Origin: Planctomycetota bacterium
Lineage (GTDB): Bacteria; Planctomycetota; UBA11346
Assembly (NCBI GenBank): GCA_016745075.1
Contig: JADGDD010000002.1
Span: 474,049-538,048, forward strand
DNA length: 64,000 bases
Reading direction: 5' to 3'
Shown: piece by piece, positions 1 to 8,760 of the stretch
Position numbering within the stretch: the first letter of the stretch is position 1
How the letters are laid out: each line of letters starts with the position of its first letter
The notes under the pieces: model-generated
Databases searched by the model: none
What the model was told of the DNA's origin: nothing
Seen by the model: the letters and a program-made list of their open reading frames with translations, nothing else
Made by a program: the position numbers and the translations under genes

Positions 1-154
1 GAGTAGTCTTTTAGGTTTTTTCGAATAAAAATATTTTCGTCATCAATGCGCCCCTTGGTTACCGTTTTGAGATTGGTACAGATCCACATGTTTTGAATAT
101 ATTAAACCAACAACATATTGAATAAGCAGTCTACATTTCCGTTTTAATACACCA

Positions 155-1780
155 GGGGATAGATGGAATAAATGGCCTACTGTTAATGCAAAAGCAGCCG
201 CTATTCGTTTAATTGGGCAGGTTCAAGATGTACACATTAAAAACTGTCAGTTTGATCATTTAATGTCAGCGATTTCAGGGTTCCCTCGCTTACATCGTGA
301 ATATAATAAAATTTATTATCCAAATGATATTATCAAGCAAGAAAGTGATACCCCAGATGACTGGGGAAATATTACGGTTACAGATAATGATATTGCTGAT
401 TCTTCTGTTTTTTTGCTGATGCGTATACTTCTGCGCGTTGGCATAAAGCAGACAGTGGTGACCTTGGGCCAATATCTCTTTTGCGAAACCGGTTGAGCCG
501 TGTGGGAATACGGCAATATGGTAACCAATATGCTCCCGTTCCTGCAATAGGCATTAAGTCAGCTACTGTTTGCGAAGTTGCTGGGTGTATTATTGATCGC
601 AGCGGTGGTCCTGGAATATGGGTGTATACAGGGAAAGACAGTAGTCCGCGAGAAATGCCCTTACTGCGTACTCTGATTCATCATAATAAGGTGACATCTT
701 CGTGCTTGATAACGAATGATTGGGGTGGTATTGAGAGTTGGCATGGTGGACCAACCTATATTTACAATAATGTAAGCGCTAATGTAGTTGGGCCACGCAC
801 TGCTATATTTGAAATGAAAAAGAAATTCCCAGATAATAGTCGAATCGATTATCATTACAAAGAATGGGCATGTAACGCGTACTCTTATTATTTAGATCAT
901 GGATTTAAGAACTATTTGTTTAATAATATTGCTTATGGTTATACTAATGACGACAATTATGATATACGTAATCGCGCGGCTGGAGTAATGGTTCGTGGTT
1001 TTATGAATCATTGGTTTAATAATAGTTTCCATAATTTCATGCACGGCATTTCTGGGTCTCCCGGAACATATAACTATATTTTAGGAAATATTTTCAGCAG
1101 TATTGATGAAAAGTGTTTAATCAAAATGCAAAAGGAGATTATTCTTTAGCTGGTGGGGGTGTGAAAGAAGTCGCTGCTGGAGGTTTAACAACACTGGCGT
1201 ATGCAGGTAATGTGTTTGAGGAAGGCACTTCTGTCGGTGGGCCAATGGCGAGTATAAAAACAGAGGATGGTTGGCTTCAGAAGGATGCGGAAAAATTGGC
1301 GTTTATGCGAGAGCATGTAAATTTTATGAACAGTGATTTTGGAGAACACAAAGTGGTGCCCCTTCTGCAATCTCCAGAACAGGGTGATTTTCGCCCTGCT
1401 GCTGCTGGGCAAGGTGTGCGTTTCTTTGTGCCGTGGTCTTTGTCTGGAACCGTTGGAGAGTGGGGATTTCGTCGGTGCAATGAGTCTCCAACAAGAATTA
1501 TCGGAGAGAATTATTATATGACTGATGAGTATGGCATAGCAAAGAATTTTGATAAAATACCGCGTAATCATTTGACCGCTCCACATGCTACTACGGAAAA
1601 TTATGGAGCCGGTGTTTTAGAAGATTGGCATGCAGGTGCCTTTGTCTTTGATGGAAACGAGCAGTATGCAGTGTTGCGCCATAGTGATATGAGTGCTGAT
1701 TATCCACTTGAACCTTTGTATTCAAAAGAGATTGACAAATATTTCAACCATAAGCCGTTTGTTTGGCTTTACAGGTGCCG
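155..1780 (+). pseudogene. Right-handed beta-helix secreted protein, frameshifted
   Basis: A single protein can be read only by changing frame twice. Frame 2 runs to about 410 and shifts at a T7 run. Frame 1 then runs to about 1135, and frame 3 continues to a stop at 1788-1790. The text is rich in short Asn/Gly/His-containing strands (NITVTDNDI, YNNVSANV, NYILGNIF), which is the repeat style of parallel beta-helix (pectate-lyase-like) proteins. The end contains an FDGNEQYAVLRHSDM segment of the kind seen near the C-terminus of large PVC polysaccharide-related beta-helix proteins. The 5' end may lie outside the window. Substrate is unknown. The frameshifts and the junction with the next fragment indicate decay. 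Confidence 0.7.
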
Positions 1781-1786
1781 AGCATT

Positions 1787-2165
1787 ATGAGACCGATACA
1801 ATCTGGCGATTATTTTACAGGCCGATTAGACCGCAAGACTATGTCCGTGGTCGGTATAGACCCAGAACGTGGTGATTTGACGGAAGCAGCGTACTATTAT
1901 CAATTTCCCATCATGGAACGCCATTTAGAAAACCCAGCAGTGAGCAGCGAATTAAAAGAGCAGTTCCGCTTTCTTCTGGATTATTGGGCAGAGGAGAGCA
2001 CGTATACAGCCTGTCGTCGTGCGTTTGATCGTGATGTGGACGAAGGTCTGCCAAGTGATGAATATTATTTGGCAGAAGAGATTTCTTATCCTATGTATGG
2101 TTTAGGTGGGCCGTATCTTGATTTTGAAAAACTTGTAACTTACGGTGTCTCTGGATTGCGTGCAG
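1787..2165 (+). pseudogene. N-terminal fragment of a glycyl-radical enzyme (pyruvate formate-lyase-like)
   Basis: The translation from ATG 1787 includes GDYFTGRLDR, a DYWAEEST segment and LDFEKLVTYGVSGLRA. These match the order of N-terminal blocks in glycyl-radical enzymes: the 'ivGr' block, the hinge with Trp, and the 'PDYekvL..Gl.Gir' block. Only about 125 residues are present out of the usual 750 or more. The catalytic Cys loop and the C-terminal glycyl loop are absent. Homology ends at about 2160, where an activase begins in another frame, so the gene appears cut by a deletion. The fragment abuts the decayed beta-helix gene with no proper promoter or intergenic region. Confidence 0.6.
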
Positions 2166-2727
2166 CAACACAAGATCGTTTTATTATCAACGTTCTGGTG
2201 GTGGGCTTACTGTTTCAGGCGGCGAGCCACTTGCACAATCTACTTTTGTCGCAGCACTCTTTTGCGCAGCACAGCAAGAAGGTATACATACTTGTCTAGA
2301 AACTTGTGGTCAGGCGAAACATGCAGATGTGCAGGCAGTTATTCCGTTTACAGACTGTGTTTTATTTGATTACAAAGTAACTGGCACAGATGCCTTGCGG
2401 CACCTCACAGGTGCTGATGAAAAACGGATATTAGCGAATTTAGATATATATGCGCAATCAGGTATCCCTCTCTATTTGCGCTGCCCAATGATTCCTGGAA
2501 TAAATGATTCATCAGAACATCTTCGTTCTATAGCACATTTATCACAACGGTATCCATATATTCAACAAGTAGAGATTATGCCTTATCATCGAACAGGAAA
2601 TGCGAAACATAACCGTTATGGTCATGAAAATGCCTTGTCCAATAATGCCGAACCCGATGAACAATGCAAACAATTATGGCTTGATCAATTGCTTGCATAT
2701 GGGTGCGAGCATGTCGTTATTGGGTAA
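2165..2727 (+). pseudogene. C-terminal part of a glycyl-radical-enzyme activase (radical SAM)
   Basis: From about 2165 the frame reads FYYQRSGGGLTVSGGEPL, the hallmark GGE(P) block of pyruvate-formate-lyase activases. It then runs through CLETCGQA, LFDYKVTG, LRCPMIPGIND and EIMPYHRTGN to a natural C-terminus (EHVVIG, stop 2725-2727). The N-terminal third, with the CxxxCxxC iron-sulfur motif, is missing and there is no start codon. Activase genes normally follow their glycyl-radical enzyme, so this fragment and the preceding one look like the two outer ends of a former enzyme-activase pair. Confidence 0.75.
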
Positions 2728-2760
2728 GGGCAAGCCTTTATGCCATTGGTGCTCCGTGCC

Positions 2761-3122
2761 TCATAATGTTGATCGCAAAGCTGCGATGGCAAATGAATGG
2801 GTGCATACAGTTAAAGCATCAGGAGTATTGTTGAATAATGCTAAAGCTTTATCATGTGCTCGTGTGGGAATAATGTGAAGTATGGCGCAAATAACTCTTG
2901 CTGGGTATACCTTTCAGGATGAGCAGCATACTTAGCAGGAAGTTCAATAAGAATCGGCCCAATGGAATGTCCGTCAGTTGATTCTGTGCTATGGTTTAGG
3001 AGAACACGGCCGCTGTCTTGTTGCGCCTCTGAGCAAGAAGTTTGAACCTGTTGAAAATAAATAGCGTTGCGTGACATGATGTGGTCATAGTGGTTTGAAT
3101 TACTCATTTCAATCTGTTTCAT
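2761..3122 (-). pseudogene. Aldehyde-dehydrogenase-like C-terminal fragment
   Basis: From ATG 3122 (minus strand) a 93-residue frame includes HSIGPILIELPA and TQQELFAPYFTLFPHE. After a one-base shift near 2850 it continues as DKALALFNNTPDALT and stops at 2761-2763. This order (gPtl, then EE.FgPv, then deAl.l.N.tp.gLT) is that of the C-terminal half of NAD-dependent aldehyde dehydrogenases. The catalytic Glu/Cys region is absent. The fragment overlaps the stop of the Hint cassette by 14 bases, which first made it look like an immunity gene. The dehydrogenase-like order argues against that, but the match is by eye only. Confidence 0.45.
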
Positions 3123-4056
3123 TTCTATACATCATAGGTGATACATCTTTTTTTGCCCATCCACGATCTAAGTAATCCTGAAGTGTGAGCAGTGTTGTGC
3201 TTGCCTTAAAACGGTAAAATGATTCATCATTGAGAAATTCACTGTGAACTCGCATCCCAGTGGATTCAAAGTGTTGTTTGGTTGTTTTTAGTAGTTTGTG
3301 CTTCATGAAAAATCCAAGCATATCACCAATAGATCCAGATCGACCTCTATTGTATTCCAACAAAAAATCATGATTCTTAACATAATATATTTTTGTTCCA
3401 CCTGCGGTTGCTTTACGGATAGCTTCTTGTCGCAACAGAATATCTCCATTGTTATACGTGTCTCTTGTATATCCAATAGATTCAAGCCAGTCATCCATCA
3501 TTGGATAATGTGCTCCCATTGGATTTTCTGCGCCGTAACGAGGCCACTCTCTGTTTGCTAGACGGGTCATGCGCGAGGCTTGCATAACCCACTCTCCTTT
3601 TTGAACTGGACCAAGATCTTTTAGCACCAGTCCAAAAAGGAAGGCTGAGTCAATGCCATTGTTATATAGGGATAAAATCTCGTAATTTTCTTCAGGAGAT
3701 TGCCTGCTCGATAAAATTGCATCATTTTCGGATGTTATGATGCATTTATTATTGTGAACAAGGAGTGCTTGCTCACTAACAAAAAAAGTAGGATTTTTCT
3801 CTATGGAAAGGTTATAAACGTCTCTTTTTTTCTTGATTGTTTTTTGTGTTATAGTATCAATGCACACTCCTTTTTCATTTTTTGTGTGGATAATGTCATT
3901 GACTTGAAGTGTGTTTGCCGGAATCCATCCATTGTTTATTATGAAAAATGGGTGTTCAGCGCTAGCGGTAATAGTGGCGCACCAGAGTATGTTTATGTTT
4001 ACGAGGCATAGAAAAAACAGTATATAAACCTCTTTGAATAAATTGTTTTTAAGCAT
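3109..4056 (-). CDS. Secreted Hint-C cassette protein A (effector domain unknown)
   Basis: This 315-residue protein begins with a hydrophobic signal peptide (about residues 9-26, ending LWCA). The C-terminal half of a Hint domain follows almost at once: T-A/S-x-E-H-P-F around residues 30-37, a conserved GWIPANTL segment, VYNLSIE near 80, and LLVHN with His101-Asn102. No Cys-bearing block A precedes it, so it cannot be a complete Hint domain. The remaining ~210 residues resemble nothing I recognise. The SD-like GGAAAG lies just ahead of the ATG. Residue +1 after the terminal Asn is Asn, which does not favour splicing; cleavage or simple assembly is more likely. A copy of the 17-bp regulatory motif lies about 180 bp upstream. 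Confidence 0.85.
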   Translation of the reverse strand: MLKNNLFKEVYILFFLCLVNINILWCATITASAEHPFFIINNGWIPANTLQVNDIIHTKNEKGVCIDTITQKTIKKKRDVYNLSIEKNPTFFVSEQALLVHNNKCIITSENDAILSSRQSPEENYEILSLYNNGIDSAFLFGLVLKDLGPVQKGEWVMQASRMTRLANREWPRYGAENPMGAHYPMMDDWLESIGYTRDTYNNGDILLRQEAIRKATAGGTKIYYVKNHDFLLEYNRGRSGSIGDMLGFFMKHKLLKTTKQHFESTGMRVHSEFLNDESFYRFKASTTLLTLQDYLDRGWAKKDVSPMMYRNETD

Positions 4057-4235
4057 TGTGTTTTCTTTCCAATAAAAGTTATGGTATGTAGTCGTAACGG
4101 ATGTTTTAAATATTTTTGATCATAGAATGGTATTGACCTCAGTGTTTTAGCGATTATTTGACGGAATAGAGGAGATGCAGCTTTTCTTCTGTCATTATAG
4201 TTCTTGTGTATGATAATAAAGTATTATTATCATTA

Positions 4236-4252
4236 TCATAAAATAGACCTAT
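4236..4252 (-). promoter_or_regulatory. 17-bp shared motif, copy 1 (candidate activator site)
   Basis: On the minus strand this reads ATAGGTCTATTTTATGA. It differs at one base from the copy at 22789 and at two bases from the copy at 22611. It lies about 180 bp upstream of cassette A and within an inverted-repeat-rich stretch (4209-4262). Role as an upstream activating sequence is inferred from recurrence and position. Confidence 0.5.
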
Positions 4253-4655
4253 TCAGGTCCTATTTAATCTCTTTTAAGTGTTTGTGCGGTCTATTGATGG
4301 CTGATATACTTACTTTATGTATATAGTAAAGAACGGGAGATTTGAGTGTTTTTGTTACAGAAGCTGTTTGTGAATTTTCTTGATCAAAAATTGATGATGT
4401 CAGGTTTGAGTTGCACCTGCAATGACTTCTAGTGTTGATGAACTTAAGTATGTGGTAGAGGAATGTTTGTTTTTTAAAGGATAAGTGACATTATGAATGT
4501 TTTAATAGCGGTTATTTTTTATTTGCTCATGTCTCTTTCTGGTGACCTGAGGTCACAGAGGTTATAGTGTATAAAAGTGAGACTTGTTCCTCTTTATACG
4601 GAATGTTCATGTTAAATTTGAATATCCTCTTCTCTTATTTTTTATATGTATGAAA

Positions 4656-4671
4656 TGGCACGAAAATGGCT
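4656..4671 (+). promoter_or_regulatory. Possible sigma-54 promoter upstream of cassette B
   Basis: The sequence TGGCACGAAAATGGCT has a perfect -24 box and the correct spacing to a GC at -12. The -12 box is TGGC rather than TTGC. It is about 250 bp ahead of cassette B, with a terminator-like hairpin between them. Moderate support only. Confidence 0.4.
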
Positions 4672-4781
4672 TGGTAGTGACTGTGTAAGGTTTGTATCGG
4701 TCATTACATGATCAATGGTGGAACTAACGATAGAAAATGTTTAAAACGAACAATTTTATACATGTGCATGTAGTATAGATG

Positions 4782-4822
4782 GATTCATTATTATACAATA
4801 ATAATGAATCATCATTTTTTTG
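4782..4822 (+). terminator. AT-rich perfect hairpin followed by T-run
   Basis: Arms of 13 bases (4782-4794 and 4798-4810) with a 3-base loop are perfectly complementary, and a run of seven T follows on the plus strand. No gene ends here, so it may act as a leader attenuator for cassette B, between its candidate promoter and start. Confidence 0.45.
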
Positions 4823-4869
4823 TTACCAGAATGAATCTATTGATGTGTTATTTTGTGATGTAGATGTAG

Positions 4870-4909
4870 TTTGTTGTCAAACATCTATTGATTGATGTCT
4901 GACAACAAA
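4870..4909 (+). promoter_or_regulatory. Leader hairpin abutting the ribosome-binding site of cassette B
   Basis: TTTGTTGTCA(A)ACATC pairs with GATGT(C)TGACAACAAA. The stem is about 14 bp with one mismatch and an ~8-base loop. Its 3' arm ends where the SD sequence AGAGGTG begins, 5-10 bases before ATG 4920. A hairpin here could influence translation initiation or mRNA stability. The structure is seen in the sequence; the role is inferred. Confidence 0.5.
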
Positions 4910-4919
4910 GAGGTGTTCT

Positions 4920-5954
4920 ATGTTTTGTCTGTTTTTCTTTTTTGTTCTTATGTTTCCTTCATCGTTAACGTGTGGGGAAATTGAATTAATGGATCAGGTG
5001 GAGCGTCCGCTGGTTGCAACTGGAGAGCACCCATTTTTAGTACAAGGAAAAGGGTGGGTTTGCGCAAAAGATTTGAGTGCAAGGGATTTAGTGAGAACGT
5101 CATCTGGCATCTATCGAAGAATTGTGTCTTCACTTCCAAAATATTCTAAGATGAAATGTGTCTATAATATGACAGTTGATGCGATGAATTGTTATTATGT
5201 GAAATCGGAAACTCAACAACAAACTGTGCTTACGCATAATATTGAGATCTGTATAAGAGATCTTGAACACACATTAGGAACTGTTGGGAGTGTTGGTGAA
5301 AAAAAGTGGAGCAATAATGCGGGGTATGAACCAAGCGAGATGGGAAATACTGCGTTTCTTCTTGTTAATGATGTAAGTAACGGAGATTTTCTCGCCGTCC
5401 CAAGTTTTTTCACATTAACAACCGAAGGTATGTTTTCACCTGCCTCTATTGTTACTAGTGCTGCTGCGCACCGTAGTATAGCTATGTACTTACAGTCACT
5501 TCAGCATGGTAACGGAAATGAGACTTTGGAAGAAGCTATAACTATACACGGGAAAAAAATTCCAGTATTTCCTAATATGACTGGGAGCACGGCAATTATA
5601 CTTAGTAGAGGATTAAATATTCTTGTTACGACATCATCATCAGTCAACGGTACCAATGTGATGGGTATACCAACCTCTAGAATTGGTAGAAGGGCTCAAA
5701 TCCCAGAAGAGTTTATTCAAAACTCAAAAGATAGTTTAATTGTTGTTAGAAATGGGATGAATATAGACGATAATCAACCTCATATTACCCCCTTCATTGA
5801 TATTTCAGAGAGCATTTTTAATTCCCGTTTAATAAGTGATGGGTTCGATTACTCTCGTCGTTCTAAATACCAATCGTTTTCTTCGGGAGCTCGTGAACGA
5901 TATAACAATTGGTTTTTAAAAGGTCGTGCCGTTTTTCCGCCTGTAAGAAAGTAG
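4920..5954 (+). CDS. Secreted Hint-C cassette protein B (effector domain unknown)
   Basis: This 344-residue protein has a strong signal peptide (Phe/Leu-rich, residues 2-18). The Hint C-half has TGEHPF at 34-39, GKGWVCAKDL, VYNMTV near 81 and LTHN ending at Asn107. It has no block A cysteine. The ~235-residue C-terminal domain is not recognised. A TEGMFSPASI segment loosely resembles TEGMFTPHEI in cassette F. Residue +1 after Asn is Ile. The SD AGAGGTG sits against a stable hairpin. Long gene-poor DNA flanks it on both sides and no obvious immunity gene follows. Confidence 0.85.
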   Translation: MFCLFFFFVLMFPSSLTCGEIELMDQVERPLVATGEHPFLVQGKGWVCAKDLSARDLVRTSSGIYRRIVSSLPKYSKMKCVYNMTVDAMNCYYVKSETQQQTVLTHNIEICIRDLEHTLGTVGSVGEKKWSNNAGYEPSEMGNTAFLLVNDVSNGDFLAVPSFFTLTTEGMFSPASIVTSAAAHRSIAMYLQSLQHGNGNETLEEAITIHGKKIPVFPNMTGSTAIILSRGLNILVTTSSSVNGTNVMGIPTSRIGRRAQIPEEFIQNSKDSLIVVRNGMNIDDNQPHITPFIDISESIFNSRLISDGFDYSRRSKYQSFSSGARERYNNWFLKGRAVFPPVRK

Positions 5955-6161
5955 GTGTACTCTAAAGTTGCTAAATATTGTTATTGCAATTATTGAAACC
6001 CAAGAACATTGATCACCGTTTACAATGAAGTCTTTGACTTATTTATGTAAAGTGGATAATATCTCTATAGGGATAAGCTTTGTTTATTAATGTTCTGATT
6101 TATTTTTGATAGTCGCTATGTGGGCAGGAGTGATGAAATGGAGTATCTACGGGGTGCCTAC

Positions 6162-6401
6162 CTATTTGAAGATCAAGGAATATAATTCCATCATTTTTTT
6201 CTCGGGAAAGTAATGTTCATCTCTTCCAATGATAAATCTTGTTCCGATATCTGATAGACGTAAAAGCTGTTTACTTGTTTTAGTTGGCATGCCTGTTAAG
6301 GACGCTTTAGTGATGAACTGTATATTTTTCCGATTACGATAAGGGGGCGTTTTTTTTTGTGTGGACATATGTGGCCCCTGTGCACTTAATGAGGTCGCCA
6401 T
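6162..6401 (-). CDS. Doubtful small protein, 79 aa
   Basis: The frame is Lys/Arg-rich (for example TKTSKQLLRLSDIGTRFIIGRDEHYFPEKK). Its C-terminal 40 residues look protein-like and faintly recall a small DNA-binding 'excisionase-like' helix-turn-helix, without a clear match. It begins 3 bases after the previous small frame ends. It could be a fragment of a degraded gene. No family is assigned. Confidence 0.25.
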   Translation of the reverse strand: MATSLSAQGPHMSTQKKTPPYRNRKNIQFITKASLTGMPTKTSKQLLRLSDIGTRFIIGRDEHYFPEKKMMELYSLIFK

Positions 6402-6404
6402 TTA

Positions 6405-6662
6405 TTAACTTAGATACAGGTGCCCACCCTTTTCTGTGTGCATGAAAAGGGTGCTTGGGAGTGGTGACGAGTCTTTCTTTTCTATGTTGCTGTCGCAATG
6501 ACAGTAAGTAAGGATAGCAGTAATAGAATGATTAGCAAGAATTGACGATGGACATACTGATGAAAGCCCTTTATCTATTTTTTTTGAAGACGACTCTTGG
6601 TAGGTTTGTTCTTTCTGCTGGAAGTATGCGTGGTATTGTTTTATGAATAATGAATAAGTCAC
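6405..6662 (-). CDS. Doubtful small protein, 85 aa
   Basis: The frame opens with GTG and has no visible SD sequence. It lies 133 bp downstream of cassette C on the same strand, where an immunity gene might be expected. The sequence is Ser/Gln/Lys-rich and has no recognisable motif. I list it for position, not for sequence evidence. Confidence 0.2.
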   Translation of the reverse strand: MTYSLFIKQYHAYFQQKEQTYQESSSKKIDKGLSSVCPSSILANHSITAILTYCHCDSNIEKKDSSPLPSTLFMHTEKGGHLYLS

Positions 6663-6795
6663 GATTTATTTTAAAATGTTAAATAAAAAATGTGCCCATA
6701 TTAATGGTTTCGTTCTAAGTAATGTGTTTTTTTATAAAAAGACAATTATTATTAGAAAGAGCTCGTTGCTAGATCCGTATTTTGTGATATTTTTA

Positions 6796-7766
6796 TTACT
6801 CTGGAACGACATCGTAATAAGGAGTGGGTGGTCCTCTCATGTTTATTATGAACACTTCAGGAAGTTGAAGCTCTGAGCCATCGATTCCATTATCTTTAAA
6901 GCTTGTGTACCCTTCGGGATATATGGTTAGTTCGTCATCAAACCGAACTGCCATTTCCTTGTGGCTGAAGAGTACATTTCCTTCTCTTGAATAAAGTTTA
7001 GTATACATCAAGTTCATGGCACTTGGAGCAAGTACGGGTATATCAAGTTCGGTAGAGAATACTCCGCCTACTGACCGAGCCAGATTATAAGTGGGGTGGG
7101 AACCAGACCAACACACTAACATATAGGTAGGAGTGTTGGGCATGCCGTTTCTTTTGTGGAGTGCGGCAAAGGAATCTGCGCTGTGTCTAGTGATAGACCT
7201 TAAACTATTGCTGCTGTGAAATTCTACCTTGGAATCTTCTGTTCCATGAGCAAGAGGCATGTATAAATCCCTTTTCGTCATTTGAGGTAGTTGATGGAGG
7301 CTGTGAAGCCTTGTTACGCCAGCATATTCTAGCTGTTCAGCTATCATTGATAGGTTGAAATCAGTCGGATCAAAATTATAGTAATACATATTTTCCGGTT
7401 GAAAATTTTGCCAATCAAATTGAGTTTCATTGACTTTTCCACATATATCCTGATTATGAGTAAGTATTTTTTTGTTTTCTTTGTAATATAATAACTATGT
7501 GTTTCATCAATCATCATATTATAAACAGTATTTTCCCCCTTTTTTTGGCGGTGTATATTTATGATGGAAATGTATGACCCTTTATCCGTTCGAATGAGAT
7601 CCTTTTCTTTTAAGTCTTTTGCACAAATCCACCCTTTCTTCTTTACATAAAATGGATGTTCCCCTGTTGTAGTTAGTGGTTTGTTTCTATGTGCTGTGCT
7701 TTCAGCAGTATGCCCATTCAATAATGTAAAGAGCAGTAGTGTGAAAACTAACGGTATACTTGACAT
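6796..7766 (-). pseudogene. Secreted Hint-C cassette C, split by a one-base slip in an A7 run
   Basis: From ATG 7766 (SD AAGGAA) a signal peptide leads into the Hint C-half: TGEHPF at 34-39, KKGWICAKDL, VYNMMID. The frame is then lost at the A7 tract at 7464-7470. Adding one A restores KKILTHNQD and joins the downstream frame, giving the expected HN terminus and a ~210-residue effector domain. That domain has PTYMLVCWSGSHPTYNLARSVGG followed by VLAPS. The layout of a Cys/Ser-Gly strand, an Ala/Leu helix and a 'v.aP' strand recalls several polymorphic-toxin peptidase-like domains, but the match is weak. The break is either decay, a sequencing error or phase variation. Confidence 0.7.
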
Positions 7767-8760
7767 GCGATTCCTTTTTCGTATTCACGATGCTCTGTTT
7801 TCCCCTAGGCATATCAGGGAAATGATAAGGTTGTCGTAAGATATTGATGTGTCTTTATGTTTAATGTGTATTCTTTTGTTGCTCTTATACGTGTTTTACT
7901 ATGTCAGAATGAAGGGTTGGTTACTACGATTGTCTATTAGTGCAGGTTTAAGATCTTTTGTGCTTATTGTGATTTGTTTTTTGTGGATTTTTCTCCTTGA
8001 AGATTTTTTCTCCTTGAAGATTTTTTCTGATCAGAGGACATAATGTGTACGAGGATTGTCCGTATTGTATATGGAAATAAATTTATTGCCGTAGTGGTTT
8101 GATGTTGAGAGTTCTAGCGTGTATCATTCCAATTGATATTTATAATACTCTAGGACTTATCTTAGGTTCTGATTCGAACCTGGTTTTGTTAATTGAGGGT
8201 TGTTGGGAACAGTTTTATTAAAGTGATGGTAGTGTTATTTTGAGAGAACAAAAGGAATACTAGAAAAAAGAGGTAAGTGCGAAGCAGGAAAGGGCAATAT
8301 AGGGCTAAAATGCCCTTATCTGTATTCTTTAAATAACGAAATTCTTATATATATTGATAGGGTATTTTTATAGTAGATAGCTCTGGATTCAATTAGTTGT
8401 ATGTCTTTTTTTGAATTGACGGTCAGTGCTGTTTGTATTGTAAGGGTTCCCTGTTACATATATTGTAGCTATACTTTATTTTTATTTGGATGCGAGATAT
8501 AGAAATTAGTGGTAAATTTGTTTAGGTATTAACAGGATCTACATCAGATTGGTAAGACCCTGTTGTGCTTGGGGATGTGAGAGGTGATAGGTGGGGGATT
8601 TTATTGAAACTGAAAATGAGCTTGATAGAGAGCTGTTTTACATCACAATATCTCTTGTAAGTTAATAGCTTATCTGTGTAAGAAGTGGCTGTGGTATACG
8701 AGGTCTTCAGAATTTGTTTTTAAAAATCGTTTTGATGTTTTATGATTGGGAGGTTTTAGG
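7767..8760. other. Gene-poor stretch between cassettes C and D
   Basis: No gene is supported. A 64-residue hydrophobic frame at 7849-8043 contains an 18-bp tandem duplication (tccttgaagattttttc twice) and lacks an SD sequence. A loose relative of the shared 17-bp motif occurs at 8357-8373 (ATAGGGTATTTTTATAG). The divergent promoters of cassettes C and D must lie here, but I see no clear sigma-54 or sigma-70 element. Confidence 0.45.

Larger units (their letters stand above)
5955..6795. other. Gene-poor stretch between cassettes B and C
   Basis: No convincing gene is seen. Two small minus-strand frames (6405-6662 and 6162-6401) lie just downstream of cassette C in the same direction and are listed separately with low confidence. 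The rest is AT-rich and featureless to my reading. Confidence 0.5.

Noticed and set aside
2728..2878. Open frame after the activase with CHWCSVP considered as an iron-sulfur motif gene
   Set aside because: It lies antisense to the dehydrogenase-like fragment, has no start signal and no further family features.
2841..3122. Small minus-strand gene overlapping the end of cassette A, considered as its immunity gene
   Set aside because: Its sequence and its continuation after a one-base shift follow aldehyde-dehydrogenase C-terminal blocks, so it is better explained as a decayed fragment.
6405..6662. Apparent similarity (shared YFQQ and HSI) between this frame and the 2841-3122 frame, considered as a cassette-linked gene family
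   Set aside because: Only scattered short matches, and the other frame looks like dehydrogenase debris; the likeness is probably chance.
7849..8043. 64-residue hydrophobic frame considered as a small membrane protein
   Set aside because: No SD sequence, an internal 18-bp tandem duplication and composition expected from T-rich intergenic DNA.
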